A stretch of DNA of 64,000 nt, taken from the NCBI GenBank assembly GCA_049597955.1, contig JBMYND010000012.1, positions 1 through 64,000 of the forward strand, read 5' to 3'. Positions 18,621-27,996 of this stretch are shown here, in pieces; positions within the stretch are counted from its first letter, which is position 1; every line of letters begins with the position of its first letter. The position numbers and the translations under genes were made by a program. Source of the stretch: JAYPAN01 sp049597955 (lineage in GTDB: Bacteria; Pseudomonadota; Alphaproteobacteria; RS24). Under the pieces are notes generated by a model that saw only the letters and a list, made by a program, of their open reading frames with translations, ran no database searches and was not told the DNA's origin.

Positions 18621-19625
18621 CTAAGCGCCGCAGGAATTGCGCACCACAATCTCGGTTGGCAAACGCTCTGACACCATTTGCTCACCGCTCGACAAATGCA
18701 GCAATTTTGAGATAATCAAGCGCCCTGCCGCAGCAAAATCCTGCCGGATTGTGGACAAAGGCGGGGACACAAATCGTGACATGAAAATATCATCATAGCC
18801 GACAACGGAAACTTGCTTGGGCACCTCAATGCCCATGGCCTGCAAGCCGCTTATCACGCCAATGGCAATGGTATCGCTGCTGGCAAATATCGCGTCTATA
18901 TCGCGATGGCGTTCAAAAATTGACCGCGTGATGGAGCTTGAACTTTCAATCTCAAACGGCGCTGTGATGACCAAATCCGGGTCAAAATCAATGCCCTCAT
19001 TGCTCAAGGCTTTGACATAACCCTCATAACGCTGCTGGACTTCCGGTGCTTCACGATTGCCAAGAAAAGCAATCCGACGACGGCCAAGCCGCGCCAGATG
19101 CCGCGTCGCCTTTTCACCGCCCTTCACATTATTGCTGCCGACCGAGCAATAACGCTGGCCGGGCAGCTCAGCGCCCCAAGCGATGAAGCTGTTGCTGATA
19201 TCAGCCATGCGATTGAGCATATTATGGAGCGATGACTGGCCAAGGAAAATCGTCCCTTGATAGCCTTCTTCATCATTAAGCTGCATCAAATCATCCATGG
19301 TGCGCGGGACAATATGCGACACGACAAAATCGCAATCATAAGTATGCGCCGCCTGTCCAATCCCGCCCAAAAGTTCGAGAAAAAAAGCATCATCCAGCCA
19401 GCCCAAACGCCCTTGCGGACGCGGCACAACAATATTGAAGCGCATATTGCTGCCTGCCCCCGGCTCGGCGCTGATTAATTGTTTATAGCCGTTTTCACGC
19501 GCCAGACGCAGAATGTCTCTGCGCGTGCGCGGGTTCACCAACGGACTACCGGCCAAAGCACGCGACACGGTTGCCGTAGAAACACCGGCCATATTGGCCA
19601 AGTCTTTCATTTTTACATTTTTCAA
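18621..19625 (-). CDS. LacI family transcriptional regulator of the glucan locus
   Basis: About 334 residues. The helix-turn-helix (MKDLANMAGVSTATVSRAL) is followed by the hinge helix and a periplasmic-binding-protein-like sensor domain with GYDDIFMSRFVSPPLSTI near the end. I chose the TTG at 19625 because AAGGG lies nine bases before it within the end of the carrier gene; a TTG at 19646 and an ATG at 19610 are alternatives. It is the last gene of a GH97-carrier-lacI run and the only regulator in the locus, so it is the best candidate for binding the TGCA operators. Confidence 0.85.
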   Translation of the reverse strand: MKNVKMKDLANMAGVSTATVSRALAGSPLVNPRTRRDILRLARENGYKQLISAEPGAGSNMRFNIVVPRPQGRLGWLDDAFFLELLGGIGQAAHTYDCDFVVSHIVPRTMDDLMQLNDEEGYQGTIFLGQSSLHNMLNRMADISNSFIAWGAELPGQRYCSVGSNNVKGGEKATRHLARLGRRRIAFLGNREAPEVQQRYEGYVKALSNEGIDFDPDLVITAPFEIESSSSITRSIFERHRDIDAIFASSDTIAIGVISGLQAMGIEVPKQVSVVGYDDIFMSRFVSPPLSTIRQDFAAAGRLIISKLLHLSSGEQMVSERLPTEIVVRNSCGA

Positions 19626-19629
19626 ATCT

Positions 19630-21132
19630 TCAAGCCCTTCGTTCAATATTCAAAACGATTGCACTTACGCCACCGCCTGCCATGACCAGCGCGGCCAAAA
19701 GCAGCGTATATATCGCCAACCCGTTAAACAGATGCTCAAGTATAAAACCGATTATCGACGCAACAATGACTTGCGGTATGACAATAAAGAGATTGAATAT
19801 CCCCATATAAATGCCCATTTTCGCTGCCGGTACCGCATCCGACAACAAAACATAAGGCAATGTAAGAATAGACGCCCATGCCATGCCAACGCCTATCATG
19901 GCAACATATAACATGGTGGGTGATTCCACAAAATATATTGCTGCCAGTCCCAGCGCACCGGCCAGCAAATTCAGCCCATGCAGCCGCGCCGCGCCCAGCA
20001 GGGCAACCAAGCGGGGAATGGCAAATGTATAGGCGGTCGCCACCAGATTATAAAAACCAAACAGGCTGCCAACCAGGTCAGCGCCCTGATTGTAAGCCAC
20101 GCTTGATGTATCAGACGTGCCGAAATGATGGGCCGTCACCGCCGAATTGGTGTAAATCCACATAATGAACAGGGCGAACCAGGAAAAAAATTGCACCACC
20201 GCCAAACGGCGCATGACAGGCGGCATGCGCACCAAATCGGTCATAATATGGCTCAGCGCCATATCCGCGACCTGCCGCATTTTGAGAAAGGCGACAAACC
20301 AATTCAGCAAGCCGAAAACCGCCAAACCGACAGTGAAGATAAATAATTCGCCCGGCACTTGCGCATTGTAAAGCGCCAATGTCAAAGCCAGCCCGGCGAC
20401 GAGAAAGCCGCCGCCAAAGCGCAGGAAGAACCCGGCCGGCAAAGCCGCTGCTTCTTCCTCAGCCAAGGGCATATCCGCATTTTGCTCAAAGCGGCGCATA
20501 TCTTCGGGTGAATATTCTTTTGTTTTCACCACTGTCCACAAAACCGCCGAAAAAAACAGCGCGCCGCCAATGGCAAAAGCGATTTTGACATTATCGGGAA
20601 CTCCGCCATTTTCAGCCGTATTGGCAATGCCCAGCCCGGTCAGCAAAAGCGGCAGATTGGACGCCAAAAACGCCCCTATACCAATCACAATTCCCTGCAT
20701 GGCATAGCCGGTTGCGCGTTGCTTGCTCGGCAACATATCACCGACAAAAGCGCGAAAAGGCTCCATGGTTATGTTAATCGCCGAATCGAGAATCCACAGA
20801 CTGGCCACCGCAATCCAAAGCGCCGGCGAATGCGGCATAAAAATCAGCGTCACCGAGCCAATAATAGCGCCAATCAAAAAATAAGGGCGGCGGCGGCCGA
20901 GCCATGTCCATGTCTTGTCGGAAAAGTGACCGACAATTGGCTGCACCACCAGACCGGTTATCGGGCCGGCCAGCCAAAATAAGGCCAAATTGGCAATATC
21001 GGCCCCTAGCGATTCAAAAATCCGGCTGGCATTGCCATTCTGCAAGCCAAAGGCGATTTGAATGCCAAAAAAGCCAAAGGACATATTCCAAATTTGCCAT
21101 AAATTCAGGCTCGGTTTTGCGTGTCCCGACAT
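19630..21132 (-). CDS. MFS sugar transporter (SLC45 / glycoside-pentoside-hexuronide type)
   Basis: A 500-residue carrier with about 12 membrane helices. PIVGHFSDKTWTWLGRRRPYFLIG is the long version of the loop motif of SLC45-like sucrose/maltose carriers (only partly quoted: GHFSDKTWTWLGRRRPY). EPFRAFVGDML in helix 4 is also typical. Caulobacter-type maltose loci use such a carrier for inner-membrane uptake. It lies 38 bp after GH97 and its end overlaps the ribosome-binding site of lacI, so the three genes are probably co-transcribed. Maltose or maltodextrin is the inferred substrate. Confidence 0.82.
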   Translation of the reverse strand: MSGHAKPSLNLWQIWNMSFGFFGIQIAFGLQNGNASRIFESLGADIANLALFWLAGPITGLVVQPIVGHFSDKTWTWLGRRRPYFLIGAIIGSVTLIFMPHSPALWIAVASLWILDSAINITMEPFRAFVGDMLPSKQRATGYAMQGIVIGIGAFLASNLPLLLTGLGIANTAENGGVPDNVKIAFAIGGALFFSAVLWTVVKTKEYSPEDMRRFEQNADMPLAEEEAAALPAGFFLRFGGGFLVAGLALTLALYNAQVPGELFIFTVGLAVFGLLNWFVAFLKMRQVADMALSHIMTDLVRMPPVMRRLAVVQFFSWFALFIMWIYTNSAVTAHHFGTSDTSSVAYNQGADLVGSLFGFYNLVATAYTFAIPRLVALLGAARLHGLNLLAGALGLAAIYFVESPTMLYVAMIGVGMAWASILTLPYVLLSDAVPAAKMGIYMGIFNLFIVIPQVIVASIIGFILEHLFNGLAIYTLLLAALVMAGGGVSAIVLNIERRA

Positions 21133-21170
21133 TGGCCTTCTCCTGCTTTACCTTTTAGGCGGCACCAAAT

Positions 21171-23273
21171 CTATTGGGCCCTTGGTGTGAACCGAATGGC
21201 GGCACCGCCACCGGCGCCCAGATTCAGGGTAAGAATATCCGTGCCGGTAACCGCCTGTGTGCGGGTGACAAAGTCATAAGGATTGGTGTCATAATCGGCA
21301 GCCGGGCCGTCTGCATAGATTTCGGCGCGGCAATCGCAGTCGCCAAGAAAATCCAGCGGCACTTTTAACTGCCTTGGATTTTCGTCTGTGATGGCACCGA
21401 GATACCAATCCGGACTGTTGCGGTCGCGTCGGGCAACAACAATATAATCGCCGATTTCGCCCTGCAATGTGCGGCTGTCTTGCCAATCAGCCGGCACTTG
21501 CCGGATAAACTTAAACGCATCAGGCCGCGCCAGATAGTTTTCCGGCAAATCTGCCGCCATTTGTATCGGGCTGTAAATCGTCACATAAAGGGCAAGCTGC
21601 TTGGCCAGTGTTGTTTCAATCCGCGAGCGTTTATCATGGCGTGGCATGTCGGCGCGCACGGGCGGGCGCTCGCTTGGCCGCAGGTCGAAAATGCCGGGCG
21701 TAAAATCCATCGGGCCGGACAACATGCGGGTGAATGGCAGAATGGTTGTATGCGACGGTGGATTGGGCGGAATCCCCCAAGCATTATATTCCTGCCCGCG
21801 CGCGCCTTCGCGGCTGACCCAATTGGGATAAGTGCGCCAAAGCCCGGTTCCCTTGACCGGCTCATGCGGATTAATGGCCAGCCTGTGCTCGGCAGCGCGC
21901 TTAATCACATGATGGTGATGGTTCACCATGGCCTGCCCGTCATGATATTCATAGCGGGTAATGCCCTTATCATCGATGCGCTTAATATCGCCGCCATCAG
22001 CGACATAGCCGGTTTTCACAGCGCGATAGCCGAGCCGCTCATATAAGTCAAAAGCATCCTCAAGCTGTTTTTCATAATTGCTGATATTGCCGGATGTTTC
22101 GTGGTGACCGATAAGTCGGACGCCTTTTTGCCGCGCATAATCGGCCAAAGCCTCAATGTCAAAATCAGGATAGGCTTCGGTAAAGCTGAAGACATCGCCA
22201 TTTTCATACCAATTGCCGTCCCAGCCCAAATTCCAGCCCTCGACCAAAATGCCGTCAAAGCCATATTCGGCGGCAAACTCGATAAAACGTCGTGTTTCTT
22301 CTGTTGTTGCGCCATGCACGCCATCCCGGCCCCATGTCCGGTCACGAATATGCATGCCCCACCAAATGCCGACATATTTGCCGGGCGTGAACCAGCTCAC
22401 ATCACCAAGCTTGTTTGGCTCGTTCAGATTCAGCATTAAATCAGCATTGGCCAAATCAGCCGCATCATCGCCGACCAATATTGTCCGCCATGGGGTGGTG
22501 AAACCATTTTCAGTCAGCACCAAGCCGCCTTCCGAACGCGGCGACAAATCGGCCTTGAACAAGCCATCGCGCAGCTTTTTCAGCGACATGGCCGAATAAT
22601 CAACCAGCGCCGCCTCGTGAATGGCCAAATGCACGCCATCCTGTTGCCGAATCGTGAAAGGCGTATGCACCAGCGACACGGCATCCGCGCGTGTTTCATG
22701 GTAAATATATTCATAGCGATTCCATTCGCGCGACGGAATCCACCAAGCATCGGCATCGCCCTGCAATGCAAATTGGGTTATCTCATCGGTTATCAGCGCG
22801 GAAGCGAATCTGGCCTGTTTCGGCACCTCATATCGGAACCCAAGCCCCTCATCGAAAAGCCGGAATTGCAGGCGCATATGTTGACCGGAATCAGCGCGTT
22901 TCACCTCAATCACCAGCGCCTCATGCCGGTCGCGGACAAATTGGCGTTCGCCCCAAACCTGCTCCCACCGCGCATCATGGCTGTTGCGGGCCAGTTCGCG
23001 CATGGTCAGATTTTCATCAAACCCTTTCTGGTCGCGAAAGCGCAGGCCAAGCCGCGAGCGGTCAATCACCTGCTTACCGTCATGCGCCAGCGTGTAATAG
23101 AGCTTGCCTTGATCGGTGAAGACAGCGAGCTGCAAACGGCCATCGGGTGATTTGAGGGTCAATTGGACAGGCGGTGGAAAGCTGTCATTATTTGCATTAT
23201 TTGGCGGCGGAACAAGGAGCAGGAAAACCAGACCAAAGAGCGCCAAGCCAGCTAAAATCATATTTTGTTTCAT
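21171..23273 (-). CDS. GH97 alpha-glucosidase (SusB-like)
   Basis: A 700-residue enzyme with an N-terminal signal/lipid-anchor-like hydrophobic segment, a beta-sandwich domain and a TIM barrel. Inverting GH97 enzymes need several glutamates, and candidates are present in LIGHHETSGN, INPHEPVKGTG and SREGARGQEYNAW; an aspartate-based retaining enzyme is less likely. GGGGAGAAAA before the ATG at 23273 sets the start and removes a 39-residue frame extension. It probably acts in the periplasm on malto-oligosaccharides. It heads the operon with the MFS carrier and LacI, directly behind four phased operator repeats. Confidence 0.88.
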   Translation of the reverse strand: MKQNMILAGLALFGLVFLLLVPPPNNANNDSFPPPVQLTLKSPDGRLQLAVFTDQGKLYYTLAHDGKQVIDRSRLGLRFRDQKGFDENLTMRELARNSHDARWEQVWGERQFVRDRHEALVIEVKRADSGQHMRLQFRLFDEGLGFRYEVPKQARFASALITDEITQFALQGDADAWWIPSREWNRYEYIYHETRADAVSLVHTPFTIRQQDGVHLAIHEAALVDYSAMSLKKLRDGLFKADLSPRSEGGLVLTENGFTTPWRTILVGDDAADLANADLMLNLNEPNKLGDVSWFTPGKYVGIWWGMHIRDRTWGRDGVHGATTEETRRFIEFAAEYGFDGILVEGWNLGWDGNWYENGDVFSFTEAYPDFDIEALADYARQKGVRLIGHHETSGNISNYEKQLEDAFDLYERLGYRAVKTGYVADGGDIKRIDDKGITRYEYHDGQAMVNHHHHVIKRAAEHRLAINPHEPVKGTGLWRTYPNWVSREGARGQEYNAWGIPPNPPSHTTILPFTRMLSGPMDFTPGIFDLRPSERPPVRADMPRHDKRSRIETTLAKQLALYVTIYSPIQMAADLPENYLARPDAFKFIRQVPADWQDSRTLQGEIGDYIVVARRDRNSPDWYLGAITDENPRQLKVPLDFLGDCDCRAEIYADGPAADYDTNPYDFVTRTQAVTGTDILTLNLGAGGGAAIRFTPRAQ

Positions 23274-23294
23274 TTTTCTCCCCAATTGCTTATC

Positions 23295-23329
23295 TGCAAT
23301 ATAATGCAATAAATTGCACAAAATTGCAA
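23295..23329. promoter_or_regulatory. Four TGCA(A) repeats at exact 10-bp phase upstream of GH97
   Basis: TGCAA starts at 23295, 23305 and 23325 and TGCAC at 23315, each exactly one helical turn apart. Bases 23305-23318 form the perfect palindrome TGCAAT-AA-ATTGCA, the same form as TGCAA-n4-TTGCA before the TonB receptor. The array ends 22 bases before the GH97 start codon, so a bound protein would block transcription or its early steps. Confidence 0.6.
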
Positions 23330-23413
23330 TTTTTCTTTGAAAAATGCCGTAGAAAGCAGGCTGGCCGCGCGCCTGCCGCCATTTTGGCAATGCAAAACAG
23401 GGGGCCGAACCGG

Positions 23414-25399
23414 CTAAATATCGGTCAAATCAAGCCAGGCACAGTCTTCTGCACTGAGCGACAGCCGCGCCGCCGCCGCGCTTTCATGCAATTGCATGGG
23501 ATTGCGCGGCCCGATGATTGGGAAACAGGGAAAGGGTTGGTGCAGCACGAAAGCCAAGGCGATTTGTATCGGCTTGACCTGATAGCGCGCCGCCAGTTCA
23601 AAGGCGCGGCGGCGGCGCTCCAGATTATCCGGCGACACCCAGACGCGCTGTAATTCAGCATTATTCGGGTCAGCAATATGGCGGGTTTGCGACAGCCCGT
23701 CACGCTCCCAATCGAGGAAAAACCCGCGCGCCTGCGATGACCACGGCACAAGCGGCATATTGCGCGTTTCGTGCCAGGCTCGAAAATCATTTTCGGAACT
23801 GGCCACGCAACCCGGCCAGACCGGTTGCTCCATCCGCGCCAGCGAAAAATTATTGCTGAGCAGCGCAAAGCCTTGCTTGCCATTGGCGGCGGCATAATCA
23901 TTGGCCGCATCAATGCGCGCCGCCGTCCAATTTGAGCCGCCAAACAGGCCGATACGCCCGGCCTGCACTTCGCCATTAAGCGCGTCCACCCATTCACCGA
24001 CCGGCACATCCGGATTGTCGCGGTGCAGGCAGTAAATATCAATATGGTCGGTTTGCAACCGGTCGAGCGATTCTGTCAATTGCCTTTGCATGGCCTCCGG
24101 TGTGCAATCGGGCGGATGGGCGCCCTTGCCCAAAATCACCACATCATCGCGCAGGCCGCGCGCCTTGACCCATTGGCCGAGCAGAACCTCACTTTGCCCG
24201 CCACTATAGCCATAGGCAGTGTCGAAAACCGTGCCACCGGCCTCGACAAAAGCATCGCCCATAGCGGCCATGGTTGGCGCGTCAATCTGGTTATCCGTGC
24301 CGAGCACCAGTTTCGACACCGGGCTGTCCAGTCCCGGCAATTGGGCATGGGCGATGCCGCCAGCCTTGTTCACACCAACCGGCGCGCCATGAAAGCCGAC
24401 CGCGCCGAGCGTGTCGGCGGCATAGCGCACATTGCCCGCTTGCCGCCAGCGATCGAGCCAATAGGCGGTATTGATGGAAAAATCCGGCGTCACCAAATGC
24501 GAGCTTGTTTGACCGGCAAAGGCCAATTCCGCCACATGGTCGGCCTCAACCGCATAAAGCGGGCGTGTCTCATCGCTTTGATGGCGGGTTTCCTGACCTG
24601 CATCATCAATCACGATAATGGCATTATTTTCCGGCCCCGGATGCCAAGGCTGCTCGATTTTCAGCCTGCCTTGCGTGCCGTTAATGGTGATATGCCAGTC
24701 AAGCGCCGTGTCTATGGCGCAATGCAAATGCGCCTCAAACCCGTCATAGCTTAATGTTGCTTGCGCCTCAGCATCTACCCCATCCGCAGTCAGCCGCGCA
24801 TTGCCCGACAAAGCTTGCGGCTCGCCGAGAAAATACCGCGCCGCCGTCAGCGGATAAATGCCAATATCCAATATGCCGCCACCGGCCAATTGCGGGTCAT
24901 AAAGCCTGTGCGCGGGCGTGTAGGGAAAAGCAAAGCCAAAGGCGGAAGCAAAGCCGGTAACCTCGCCAATAAGCCCTGAATCAAGCAGCGATTTGGCCAA
25001 ATGCATGCGCGGATGCATGAGATACATCAACGCCTCAACCAATAAAACATTGTGCCGGTCAGCCGCGCCGTAAAGGCTTAAAACTTCGCCTTGATTCAGC
25101 CCCAAGGGCTTTTCGCACAAAACCGGCTTGCCGGCTGCCAGCGCGCTGTGTGCATTGGCACTATGGGCATTATGCGGCGTGGCAATATAAACGCCGTCTA
25201 TATCGTCGCGCGCCAAAAGCGCGGCCAAATCATCAGATGGTGTGCCGCCATGCTTGGCGCAGAAATCAACCGCTTTTTGCCGGTCACGGGCGCCCACACC
25301 GGCAAATATGCCATAGCGTGACCGAGTTAAATCTTGGGCAAAAGTCGCGGCAATACTGCCAGTCGCCCAAATGCCCCAGCGAAATTGTTGATTGGTCAT
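23414..25399 (-). CDS. Gfo/Idh/MocA oxidoreductase fused to aldo/keto reductase
   Basis: One continuous 661-residue frame with two enzymes. Residues about 5-325 are a Gfo/Idh/MocA dehydrogenase: a Rossmann start (WGIWATGSIAATFAQDL), EKPLG at 96-100 and GGGILDIGIYPLTAARYFLG. Residues about 355-655 are an aldo/keto reductase with all four catalytic residues: D393 (FDTAYGY), Y398, K425 (ILGKGAHP) and H459 (CLHRD). Both halves look intact and should bind NAD(P). AGGGATT precedes the ATG at 25399. The gene follows GH97 on the same strand but is transcribed towards it. A two-step sugar redox conversion is conceivable; the substrate is unknown. Confidence 0.85.
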   Translation of the reverse strand: MTNQQFRWGIWATGSIAATFAQDLTRSRYGIFAGVGARDRQKAVDFCAKHGGTPSDDLAALLARDDIDGVYIATPHNAHSANAHSALAAGKPVLCEKPLGLNQGEVLSLYGAADRHNVLLVEALMYLMHPRMHLAKSLLDSGLIGEVTGFASAFGFAFPYTPAHRLYDPQLAGGGILDIGIYPLTAARYFLGEPQALSGNARLTADGVDAEAQATLSYDGFEAHLHCAIDTALDWHITINGTQGRLKIEQPWHPGPENNAIIVIDDAGQETRHQSDETRPLYAVEADHVAELAFAGQTSSHLVTPDFSINTAYWLDRWRQAGNVRYAADTLGAVGFHGAPVGVNKAGGIAHAQLPGLDSPVSKLVLGTDNQIDAPTMAAMGDAFVEAGGTVFDTAYGYSGGQSEVLLGQWVKARGLRDDVVILGKGAHPPDCTPEAMQRQLTESLDRLQTDHIDIYCLHRDNPDVPVGEWVDALNGEVQAGRIGLFGGSNWTAARIDAANDYAAANGKQGFALLSNNFSLARMEQPVWPGCVASSENDFRAWHETRNMPLVPWSSQARGFFLDWERDGLSQTRHIADPNNAELQRVWVSPDNLERRRRAFELAARYQVKPIQIALAFVLHQPFPCFPIIGPRNPMQLHESAAAARLSLSAEDCAWLDLTDI

Positions 25400-25503
25400 G
25401 GAATCCCTGATGCGAAAAATAACAAGCGACCCATAAGCTAGCATTATTCCGCTGTCATGTAATCTCTGATAAAATAAAGCGAGTTTCAGTTGCGGAGCGC
25501 GTT

Positions 25504-25914
25504 ATGGACAAAACCGGCGGCATTTTTTTGGCAGTGGTGGTAAGCCTTGTTTTTGCCACCGCGATTTGGCAGGCCATTCCGCAAATGCGCGAAAATATGC
25601 GCCAGCCCGAAACCATTCTCATGCATGTCGAATTGGTCAATCTGTGCCGGATGGATGAAAATGTCTTTATTGTCAAAGAGCCGGAAACCGGCATGACCGC
25701 CCATTTCAGTGATGGTCTGGCGCGCATGCGGCTGACCACTGACAAAAAAGTGCGTCTGGCGATAAACCCGAAATATAAAGACTTCCGCTATGATGGCGAA
25801 TTGGTGGCCGTCGCGCCAAATATCAAGCTGGTTGCCGATTGCTCATCCTCGCCGCGCCAGCGCGATATTTTCTCCAGCATGCGCGAGCAATTCAACCCGG
25901 ATAAGCTTGACTGA
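25504..25914 (+). CDS. Membrane-anchored protein of unknown function
   Basis: A 136-residue protein with a single N-terminal helix (IFLAVVVSLVFATAIW) and a soluble part probably in the periplasm. It contains two cysteines (NLCRMD and ADCSSS) that could pair. It precedes a predicted outer-membrane protein by 52 bp on the same strand, so the two may share an envelope role. I recognise no family. The only ribosome-binding-site candidate, GGAG (25494-25497), is close to the ATG. Confidence 0.5.
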   Translation: MDKTGGIFLAVVVSLVFATAIWQAIPQMRENMRQPETILMHVELVNLCRMDENVFIVKEPETGMTAHFSDGLARMRLTTDKKVRLAINPKYKDFRYDGELVAVAPNIKLVADCSSSPRQRDIFSSMREQFNPDKLD

Positions 25915-25966
25915 GGGCGCGGCGCAGGCCAAACAAAGCGTGTTTTATTGGACACAGGGAGAGTTC

Positions 25967-26776
25967 ATGGGCAAGCCAAGCGGCATTATCGGCGGTTTCA
26001 ACCATTTGCCGAATCGGATTTCTGGCAAGCTTTTCATATTATTGGCGCTGGGCTGGCTGATGGCCGGCCCTGCCCATGCCACAGTTATTGTGCGCCAGCT
26101 TGACCCGACACCGGAAGGCTGGAGCATTGGCTTGGAAGGCAGTTATGATGACCAAAGCGGCAGCACGGAAAAACGCGATTACAGCGCCGCCTTTAATATA
26201 TTGCGCAAGACCGGCGCCCATGAATGGCGCGCCTTTGGCAGTCTTGCCTATGGCCGCGTCAATGGGGTTGAAAATGAAAATCAGGGGCTTGTGCATGTCC
26301 GCTATGTGCGGGCGCTGACCGGCAACCCATTGCGGGTTGAGACTTTCATTCAGACCGAGCAGGATGATTTCGCCAATATGGCCGAGCGCAGCCTGCTGGG
26401 CGGTGTGGTCAGCCGGTTTTTCAACAGCGGTGACGGCGAACGCCGCGTGCTGGCCATGGTCGGGCTGATGCGCGAAAGCGAGGAGCATTTGACCAATGAC
26501 ACGCTTGACCGCGAAGTCACCCGCCTCACCTCTTCGCTGCAAATGAGCTGGCTTTTGCCGCGCGACAATAAGCTGTATTTCATTTCCTATTTGCAGCCCA
26601 ATATAGACGCGCCGGAAAATGACATGCGGGTGACGGCGGAATTGTCGCTGGCCATTCCGCTAAGCGACCGGCTGAGCCTGCGCACCGGCTATTATTACCG
26701 CTATAATGACATGCCATTTGACGATATTCCGCGCGAGAAGAAACGGCTGTCCACCGGCTTTGCCTATCGTTTCTGA
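25967..26776 (+). CDS. DUF481-type outer membrane beta-barrel protein
   Basis: About 269 residues. AGGGAGAG sets the start at 25967 within a longer open frame. The signal peptide ends near GPAHA. The rest is alternating amphipathic strands, ending with LSLRTGYYYRYNDMP and a terminal aromatic YRF, the pattern of DUF481/YdiY outer-membrane proteins. Function of the family is unknown apart from a salt-stress link in E. coli. The preceding small membrane protein may be its partner. Confidence 0.6.
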   Translation: MGKPSGIIGGFNHLPNRISGKLFILLALGWLMAGPAHATVIVRQLDPTPEGWSIGLEGSYDDQSGSTEKRDYSAAFNILRKTGAHEWRAFGSLAYGRVNGVENENQGLVHVRYVRALTGNPLRVETFIQTEQDDFANMAERSLLGGVVSRFFNSGDGERRVLAMVGLMRESEEHLTNDTLDREVTRLTSSLQMSWLLPRDNKLYFISYLQPNIDAPENDMRVTAELSLAIPLSDRLSLRTGYYYRYNDMPFDDIPREKKRLSTGFAYRF

Positions 26777-26798
26777 CGCAGCTCTCTTTTAGCACAGC

Positions 26799-26817
26799 CT
26801 GTCACACAGCTTGACAG
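26799..26817. promoter_or_regulatory. Inverted repeat CTGTCA-n7-TGACAG before SDR gene
   Basis: Perfect 6-bp arms at 26799-26804 and 26812-26817 in the 106-bp space before the dehydrogenase. It contains a TTGACA (26811-26816), but no good -10 box lies at the right distance. It is an operator candidate only. Confidence 0.3.
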
Positions 26818-26882
26818 CATCGGGCTAATCAACGAGGCTGGCGGCAAGAGGAAAAGCCGACACACAGGCGGGGGAGCGCGAT

Positions 26883-27866
26883 ATGAGCATTTCAGCACAG
26901 CAAAAACCATTAAACACCGGATTTGACGGCAAAACCGACCCGAACCGGTTTTTGGCCGATATTGACCTGACCGGCAAAACCGCCTTGGTCACTGGCGGCT
27001 ATTCCGGCATTGGGCTTGAAACCGTGCGCGCCTTGACCAATGCCGGTGCGCAAGTCTTTGTGCCGGCCCGCGACCGCGCCCGCGCCATTGAGGCATTGCA
27101 GGGCATTATCCCGGCCGCGCATATTGGCGATATGGATTTGGCCGATATTGGCCATGTCCGCCGCTTTGCCGAGGCTTTTGGCGAGAACCACACACAGCTT
27201 GATATTCTGATTGCCAATGCCGGTGTCATGGCCTGCCCCGAACAGCGCACGCAAACCGGTTGGGAATGGCAAATCGGAGTTAATCATTTCGGTCATTTCG
27301 CGCTGCTGCAAGGGCTTTTACCGCTTTTGCGCCGCGCCGGTGAAAGCGGGCAGGCGCGTGTGGTCACGCTGTCATCGATTGGCCACCGGCTTGGCGGCAT
27401 TGATTTTGACGATATGCATTACAACCAAAAACCTTATGAAAAATGGGCGGCTTATGGCCAGTCCAAAACGGCCAAATCGCTGCTCGCTGTGCATTTGGAT
27501 GCGCTGGAACAAGGCAATGGCATTCGCGCCTTTGCCGTCCATCCGGGCGGGATTTTCACCCCGCTGCAACGCCATTTGGCGAATGAGGAAATGGTGGTAT
27601 TGGGCTGGACAAATGAAGATGGCACACCGTCAGAGCGCGCGGCCAATTTCTTCAAAACGCCTTTGCAGGGGGCTGGCACAAGCCTGTGGTGCGCCACCGC
27701 CAGCGCGCTTGACGGCATGGGCGGGGTTTATTGTGAAGATTGCGACATTGCGGCTTTGGTGGCAGATGATGATGCCAGCCCGGCCGGTGTGCGGGGCTGG
27801 GCGGTTGACCAGAGCCTTGCCGAAAGGCTGTGGCAGGTCACGCAAGAAACGCTGGCCGCGCATTAA
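26883..27866 (+). CDS. Short-chain dehydrogenase/reductase (retinol-dehydrogenase-like)
   Basis: A 327-residue classical-type SDR. The cofactor loop is TGGYSGIG, followed by the NAG motif (IANAGVM), the catalytic serine (TLSSIGHR) and YxxxK (YGQSK). The length and the long C-terminal substrate region resemble the retinol dehydrogenase/protochlorophyllide reductase-like subgroup. GGGGGAG before the ATG is a strong ribosome-binding site. The neighbours do not suggest a pathway, so the substrate is open. Confidence 0.82.
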   Translation: MSISAQQKPLNTGFDGKTDPNRFLADIDLTGKTALVTGGYSGIGLETVRALTNAGAQVFVPARDRARAIEALQGIIPAAHIGDMDLADIGHVRRFAEAFGENHTQLDILIANAGVMACPEQRTQTGWEWQIGVNHFGHFALLQGLLPLLRRAGESGQARVVTLSSIGHRLGGIDFDDMHYNQKPYEKWAAYGQSKTAKSLLAVHLDALEQGNGIRAFAVHPGGIFTPLQRHLANEEMVVLGWTNEDGTPSERAANFFKTPLQGAGTSLWCATASALDGMGGVYCEDCDIAALVADDDASPAGVRGWAVDQSLAERLWQVTQETLAAH

Positions 27867-27996
27867 CGTTTTTTTGTTCCTGCCGCGCGAAGATAAGCCC
27901 GTAGCAGGCCCGGCAAAAGGACAAGTAACAGTAAGAGGAGAGTCATCGCTCAACACCAATAAGAGCCTGTAAGTAACAAGACCAAGGAGGCGCGCC

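Noticed and set aside
19625..19646. TTG start of lacI at 19646
   Set aside because: It would overlap the carrier gene and has no ribosome-binding site; AAGGG fits the TTG at 19625 better.
27867..27996. Terminator after the SDR gene
   Set aside because: A T-run follows the stop codon, but no stem of useful length precedes it.
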